From positions 49,531,189 to 49,595,188 of the forward strand of contig CM075938.1 in assembly GCA_038030265.1 (NCBI GenBank): a stretch of DNA of 64,000 nucleotides, written 5' to 3'. A model generated the notes under the pieces. That model did no database searches. It saw only the letters and a program-made list of their open reading frames with translations, and was not told the origin of the DNA. The DNA comes from Corythucha ciliata (taxonomy: Eukaryota > Arthropoda > Insecta > Hemiptera > Tingidae). Every line of letters starts with the position of its first letter. The first letter of the stretch is position 1. The position numbers and the translations under genes are program-made. Below are positions 58,414 through 64,000 of the stretch, piece after piece.

Positions 58414-60430
58414 TCAAATTTTTGGCGAACGCGTGAGTTTAAGGGTTAAACTGTCAGTTTTGAAGCAAAAATGTCAGTTTTAGGAACAAAAGTGTAATTT
58501 TTAGTACACAAGTGTCAGTTTTATGGCAGAAATGCCAGTTTTAGGGCACGTCAGCACAAAAAAGTGAAGTTTAGGAAATAAAATAATGTCAACGACTTTA
58601 CCCGACAAATTGACTACAAAATGTCAGTTTTAGGGTGGCAAATGTGAGTTTTATGGAAAACATTTCAGTGTCGAGCACAAATGTCAGTTTTAGAGCACGT
58701 GTATTAGTTGTAGGTAGGGGGAGTGTTACACAAAGAGAGGACACAGATGTCAGTTTTCGGGCGCAATTATGAAATTTAACAAAAAAATTGGGAGTTTTAG
58801 GACGAAACTGTCAGTTTTAGGACCTGTCAGTTTAGAGCCCAAATGTCAGTTTTAGATCAAGAATGTCAGTATTAGGGGGGGGGGATAGTGTCACTTCGGT
58901 TTTAAGAGGAACATGTTAATTTTAGGGCATGGAAATGTAAGGTTTAGGGATCTATTGTCAACTTTGGGGCAAACATGTCAGTTTTAGAGCACAAGTGTCA
59001 CAGTTTTAGAGCACACAATGCTAGTTTTAGGGAGGGGGAGTGTGATTTTCAGCGAAAAATTGCCACTTTCGTGAGCTTTTGTGCACAAATATCAGGATTA
59101 GGTAGAGCGCGAAAGGTGACGTTTAGGGTAAAAATGTCCGTTTTAGAGCACAAATGTCAGTTTTAGATAAAAAATGTCAGTTTTAGCGGGGGAGTGTTAT
59201 TTTATCAGCGCAAAACTGCCACTTTCATGTCAGAAATGTCAGTTTTAAGGCTCAGATGTCGGTTTTAAGAGGAACATGTTAATTTTAGGGCATGCAAATG
59301 CAAGGTTTAGGAATCCATTGTCAACTTTGGGGCTAAATGTCAGTTTTAGGTGGAAAATGTGAGATATATAGGGCTCAATGAGACATTTTTAGTGCAAAAA
59401 TGTCCGTTTTTGGCTGTAGATATGGGTATTGCGGCATAAATGCAATTTTTTTAGGGCGCAGTTTCAGTTTTGTGGCAAAACAAGTGTCAGTTTTATAGCA
59501 AGAATGTCGGTTGTGAGACCAAAATGTGACTTTCGGGGCCCTAAAATGTGAAAGTTTAGGGTACAATAAAAATGTAATATCAATGTTTTTAACAATTTTA
59601 AGACAGAGACGTCAACTTTAGGGGGAAAAGGTCAGTTTTAGGGCATAAAATGTTATTTTTAGGGAACAGTTTTATTTTTGTGGCAAAGCAAAGTGTTATC
59701 AGGGCCAAGTTATCGGTTGAAGGGCAGAAAATATGTCCGATTTATTGAAGCACAAATCTGTCAGTTCTAGGACACAGATGTCGCTGTTTTCGGGCGTACC
59801 TGTCAAACTTACGGACAAAAATGACCGTTTCAGGGCACAAATTGTCAGTTTTAGGGCACTAATGTCAGATTTATAGGCACAAATGTCATTATTTAGAGCA
59901 CATATGTTAGTTTTGGGACAAAAAAGTTGGTTTTACAAGGCACAAAAGGTGTTTTTTCTTAGCGCGAAAATGTTACTTTTAAGCTGCAGATATCGGTATT
60001 ACGGCATAAATGTTATTTTTAGGGCGCTGTTTCAGTTTTGTGGCACAAAAGCCGGATTTATTCTTAGAACATATGCCAGTTTGAAGACGTAAAACTCAGT
60101 TTTAGAGTACAATAATGTCAGTTTTAGGGTATAAAATAGGACGCAATTTCAATTTGGAGGGGGGGGGAATAAGTGCCAACAGGGCAAACATTTATTGGGT
60201 ACAAATGTTTCAGTTTTAGGACACAGATGCCAGTTTGTGAGCGTAAGTGGTTTTAGGACGAAAAGTCCAGTTTTAGGGCTCGGCGATGTAATGTCAGTTT
60301 TAGCGCACTAATGTCAGTTTTAGCGAAAAAGTGTCCTTTTAAGCCTGAAGATATCACCATAGGACACAGTTATGACAGGCAAACTATTAAATATTTTTTG
60401 CAGAAATACTAATTTTAGGGTGTAAAACTC

Positions 60431-61028
60431 AATTTTAGACCTCAAATACGTTTTTTTTTGTTTTTGCGCGAAACCCAATTTTGGGGTTCTGCTAGCTTTA
60501 CGCTCCCCGACTCATGACCAAAATTTTTTGTTTAGTGGCATATCTGGCGCTAAACAAACGGTTCCAAAGTTGGTCGCACCCATCTATTTTTTTTTTTTTT
60601 AATCGTTTTCGAAATGCTAAACAAACGAAAATTTTGGCTTAACAAACGTAAACAATCGAATAGGGACGTTTTCGTGGTTTTTTCCGCTATGGATCGGGTG
60701 AGGGCCGTCTCGGATAGCCATCTGGCCCTCCGGGATTCCGATGACTGACATATTTCAGGATTCACAATTCCCGCAGATTTCCGTTCCGGCGATATAACTT
60801 TCCTTCCCCAATATTCTACAGCGAAATTTTTCGTATTTTATCAGACTACTGAACTTATAATGGAAGGAGTTGCAATATTTTTTCCCGTTATTATATTATC
60901 ACAGTTCGAAAAAAAATACAAAAAAAAAATTAGGTACGTGAAAAGCAAGGTGATATACAAAAATTGTCCACTCCAAAACAGTGATCGTGAAACCCTGATG
61001 ACCAAATGCCGCGCGGCACCTTTTGTTT
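60431..61028. other. 3' flank of the MTMR9-like gene
   Basis: No gene or array seen. It includes T and A runs near 60588 and 60910. It probably holds the MTMR9 3' UTR; no clear poly(A) signal was identified. Confidence 0.4.
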
Positions 61029-62495
61029 TTAAGTAAGTTGAAGATCTTGGAGAGACTGGGCGCAAGTATCGGGCTCCAAATCCGCACCACTAGGCGCCCC
61101 TCTCATTTCAAGTTCTCTTTCCAAGTCGGCGAGCTGTCGTCTCAATTTGACAGCCGTGCTTTTTAATTCTTTTTCCGTTTCTTTCACTTGGGCTATTTTC
61201 TCCCAGACTTGACGGTCCGTCGATTGATCGATGACCCATCGAAGGTAAAGTTCATTCCATATATTCTGAAAAGATATATATACATATATTGCTTCATTCA
61301 AAAGGTATTAAACTATTATTTTTTTTTACCATGCTGACGGGAGCCACCGAGGGCCAAATCACGGAACTGTTGGGCTCGTACAGCGGGTTTAAAATCGATT
61401 GAAGCACGTCCAATTGGTTGACATAAGTCCACAAACTAGTGGTGCGTTTACTCAATTCCATATCGTCTCTGTCTTTTTCATTGTTGCCGAGAAAAGTTCC
61501 TGTAAATGAAAACCAATCAGCGGAAGGCGATAAGGGGACGATTATTAGACTTGCCGAACTGAGACGAATAAGAATGTTCAAAAAGCCAAATTAGGAATGT
61601 CGTTGAAAATTCAAAACTGCAAGAGAATTGCGAGTGAATTTGAAAGACGCAGTCGAGAAAGAGGAGAAAAGACGGCGCCTCGGCTTTAGTGCGCAAGTTC
61701 ACGGTCGAGTAGCAGGATCTTTGGTGGCGTTTGGCGAAGGGTAGCCAGCTTGAAGCCATTCCCTTTCGATTAATGCTTCAAATCTTGAAGGAATATTTTA
61801 CGAAGATTTCGAGGAAATAAAGTTTTTTTTTTGTTATCTCTCACCCTTTGACGGTACGACAGTCGGGATTGAGAATGATTTGCGTCAAAGATGTGATGAT
61901 TAATGAGGCGTCAGTCCCTTCAGCGTCGTGAACAAGCACTGACGCTTTATCCTATTTAAAAAACGAATATCTCCATGATTAACAAAAATTATCGATCTAA
62001 ATTAATCGATTACTCGATCTAAAAACTGTGCGACGAGGCAGGCGGAGTTCATGAGATCATTTATATTCGTTAACCAGTTTGATGAGTCCAGTTTGGAAAG
62101 CCACCTGTCGCAGTTGAGGGAAGTGTCGTTGCACGCTATAACAATGACACTTCGTAAACTCATTTGAAAAAAAAAAAAAATGTTCGCTCCCCCACCCCGC
62201 CCAACCACCACCACCACACACACACAACCATACCTTCCATTAATTTCATGAAGGAGTCGAGCCAGTTCTGGTGCCTATCGATATTACTGTGAACCCTTTT
62301 CCATTTTGGATAGTGCATTTCCGGTTCATAGCCACCGCCGCGAGCTTTAGCCGCCTGCGCCTGTCCAAGCGACCGCGTGTCGACAATATAGCCGCGCTGT
62401 TCAGACGTTACAACGGAATTTATAAGTTTCTCATCCTCGCGCGAACGTCTGTTATTGGGCCCAGCCAACGGTTGACTACTTCGAATCAGAGCTGC
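61029..62495 (-). CDS. MTMR9: MTMR9-like myotubularin pseudophosphatase, C-terminal part, with a frameshift
   Basis: This matches the catalytically dead myotubularin-related protein 9, which binds and stimulates active MTMR6/7/8 lipid phosphatases in the cytosol. Minus-strand exons: 62495-62234, 62135-62014, 61951-61845, 61783-61555, 61499-61330 and 61265-61029, about 375 codons. The N-terminal PH-GRAM part (roughly 170 residues) must lie beyond the window. The active-site loop reads VHDAEGTDASL, so both the Cys and the Arg of the HCx5R signature are gone; vertebrate MTMR9 is also dead (HGTEGTD). Diagnostic stretches are EREWLQAG, FLLFLDCV, SQF-GTFLGNN and VIWPSVAPVS. The tail (about KETEKELKSTAVKLRRQLAD) is a coiled coil. 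The exon 61783-61555 lacks one base near 61739-61742, which breaks the frame. The intron 61554-61500 uses a GC donor. Confidence 0.85.
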
Positions 62496-62814
62496 CTGAA
62501 TAAATACATTTTTAAACGTTTATGAAGTGGACAGGGGAAGGGGGGAGCTACCAGTGTAAAACACAAATCTGCCGACCTACAAGACCTGCAGACAAGCAAT
62601 CTGCAGCAAAAGCATATCCTCAATATCCGGTCCGTGTTCTACGAGATGCCTTGGACGTTTTCTATGAAAAATGTACACACGCTACAAACGCTAAACCCAC
62701 TCTAAGCGCTAAAATCGCGCAGGTCCCGTCTCACGTACGGCACGGAGTCAGGCCACGAATAGTCAGTTTGGCCATTTTCAGGACACGGGTACATCCCCCC
62801 TCCCCCAGCCGTTT
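62496..62814. other. Upstream intron of the MTMR9-like gene, unique part
   Basis: No exon is recognised. Text around 62673-62750 (CGCTAAA...AAATCGCGCAGGT...CTCACGTAC) resembles 1926-1985, a short dispersed segment. Confidence 0.4.
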
Positions 62815-63115
62815 ACAGTGGATGAAGCATTGCTGTGGTAGAAACCTATTAGCTTTGGTTCGGCTTTGCTTTGGGGTGTGGTTGTAGTAGAAACTTCGCC
62901 GTGGAATGAGCTATACTGTGGACTGGAGCTTTGTTGTGGTTCGACCCTATGCTGTGATTTCAAGTTTTCTGTGGTTTGGGGCATTGCTGGCGTCGGGGCT
63001 TTGCTAAGGCTATATAGCTTTGTGTAGTTGACACTTTGTTGTGGTTTAGAGAATTGTTGTGATTTGGAGCAATTGCTGTGGTTTTGGGTTTGGGGCTTTG
63101 CTGTGGTTAGGTGCT
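62815..63115 (+). repeat. 17-20-bp GCTGTGGTTTGGGGC array
   Basis: A diverged member of the family at 17044-17490. Confidence 0.75.
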
Positions 63116-63199
63116 TTCAGGGGCGTAGCTAGCCTATGATCAAGGGTTGGGCAGCCAGCTAGGCACGGATCCACTTTAAGGGAGGGGGGGCAAGTCTTG

Positions 63200-63830
63200 A
63201 GAAAAAGTGCTCGTTCGCGGATGAAATCCAGAAAAGAACATTTTACGGCTAAAGACTGAGGAAAAACACCCATTCAAGGCTAAAATTAAGAAATAGCGCT
63301 GATTCACGTTTAATAAATTTCATTGTTCGCGGTTGAAGTTGAAAAAAACACGCTAATTTGTGGTTTCGCGATGCAAAGTCCAAGATGAAATTAAGAAAAT
63401 GCGCTAATTCAAGGTTTATAGAGCTCTTTTCACAGCTAAAATTGACAAAATAAATTGCTCGTTCTATGTAGGGTTGAGCAAAATCACTCATTTGCGGCTA
63501 AAATTGAGAAATAGAGCTCATTCACTCGGGTAAAATTGAGGGAAAACTGTTCTTTTGCGGCTGAACTTGACAGAACGCAACAATTCGCGGTTAGGCGATG
63601 CCAAGTGCTGGCCGTAATTGAAATAGTAAATCAAAAATGCGATATTTTACGATTTTTTGAGACCTTTTCATGGCTAAAATGAAGAAAATGGGCTAGTTCA
63701 AGGTAGAATTGAGAAAAAGCACTCAGTTTCAGCTAAAGTTGAGGAAAACGTCAATTCGAGGCTAAAAACAATGCTCATTCACGAGTAAAATCGGGGAAAA
63801 ACTCTGTGTAACTACTCTTGAGAAAAACTG
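63200..63830 (+). repeat. 29-bp AAATTGAGAAAAACGCTAATTC array
   Basis: Same family as copies A-C. GCTAATTTGTGGTTTCGCGA near 63351 matches the variant unit at 17782 and 38844, so this may be the start of a further copy. Confidence 0.75.
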
Positions 63831-63851
63831 GATCCACGCCTGATGGATATG

Positions 63852-63928
63852 TCGAAAGAGCCGACTACGGCTTTGGCGCCCTCGGCTCGACATGGCCGAG
63901 TACGGGCTCACTGATTGATTGATTGATA
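63852..63928 (+). mobile_element. LINE or SINE 3' end with TGAT tail
   Basis: A GC-rich segment ends in a CTCGGC/GCCGAG hairpin and then GATTGATTGATTGAT, the simple-repeat tail typical of I/Jockey-type elements. GGATATG before it and GATATG after the tail may be the target duplication. Only the last 60 bp or so of the element are present. Confidence 0.6.
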
Positions 63929-64000
63929 TGTGAGCAGCTTCACTGGCGAAACTATCAGTTGCCCTTTCGCAGGCTTTTAACAGGATCTGTAGGTGAGAAT

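Larger units (their letters stand above)
57230..60430 (+). repeat. 21-bp GGGCACAAATGTCAGTTTTAG array
   Basis: About 3 kb of diverged 20-22-bp units in one orientation, with internal repeats of larger blocks (for example GGGAGTGTTACACAAA near 57882 and 58727, and GAACATGTTAATTTTAGGGC near 58908 and 59272). Two inverted-repeat elements interrupt it (57699-57809 and 57928-58413). Confidence 0.88.

Noticed and set aside
62522..62887. A 121-codon plus-strand gene
   Set aside because: It runs through an MTMR9 intron into a 17-bp array and has no known domain.

Overview
The window is nuclear DNA of an animal, most likely an arthropod. It holds spliced genes with GT-AG introns, an arthropod-type troponin C, a CsRn1/Kabuki-like Ty3/gypsy retrotransposon, an I/Jockey-type LINE with an RNase H domain, and many MITE-like inverted repeats. 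I cannot name the species. Only three host genes are supported: a six-exon troponin C (+, 36056-36963), a complete 16-exon M1 aminopeptidase (-, 54293 down to 43256; 926 codons when spliced) and the C-terminal two thirds of a myotubularin-related protein of MTMR9 type (-, 62495 down to 61029).

Layout. 1-2078 has no gene. 2079-9254 is a 5'-truncated LINE, interrupted between its reverse transcriptase and RNase H domains by a 4,012-bp LTR element with a CACC target duplication. 9327-9829 is a large inverted repeat. 10173-11640 holds clusters of TGACGTCA-rich repeats around an antisense LINE scrap. 11690-16365 is minisatellite DNA with several foldback elements inside. 17044-17490 is a 17-bp array. 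17670-19559 and 22585-24050 are inverted copies of one minisatellite-filled element, separated by homopolymer-rich unique DNA. 24080-33280 is nearly all diverged 21-30-bp arrays. 33705-34189 is a PIF/Harbinger-like MITE. Troponin C lies in a unique island. 38403-41050 is a third copy of the 17670-19559 element. The aminopeptidase follows; its two largest introns are packed with the same repeats. 55000-60430 is again arrays, then MTMR9, then arrays to the end.

The most striking property is that about half the window consists of highly diverged short tandem repeats of a few families (periods of about 17, 21-22, 29 and 30 bp). These are not free satellites. Long stretches recur collinearly, with variant monomers in the same order, at separate loci and in both orientations, and several are bounded by ends of the form CAGTGGCGTA or by one shared terminal segment. 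I infer that they are the interiors of large non-autonomous transposons that carry minisatellites and have spread through intergenic DNA and introns.

The host genes do not form a pathway. Troponin C is the muscle calcium switch, the aminopeptidase is a secreted or membrane zinc exopeptidase, and MTMR9 is a phosphatase-dead regulator of active myotubularins. Oddities are a GGLEN motif in the peptidase, a lost calcium ligand in troponin C site II, a one-base frameshift and a GC-AG intron in MTMR9, and a duplicated exon fragment with a template-switch hairpin in a peptidase intron. All coordinates and splice sites were read by eye; none was checked by alignment software.
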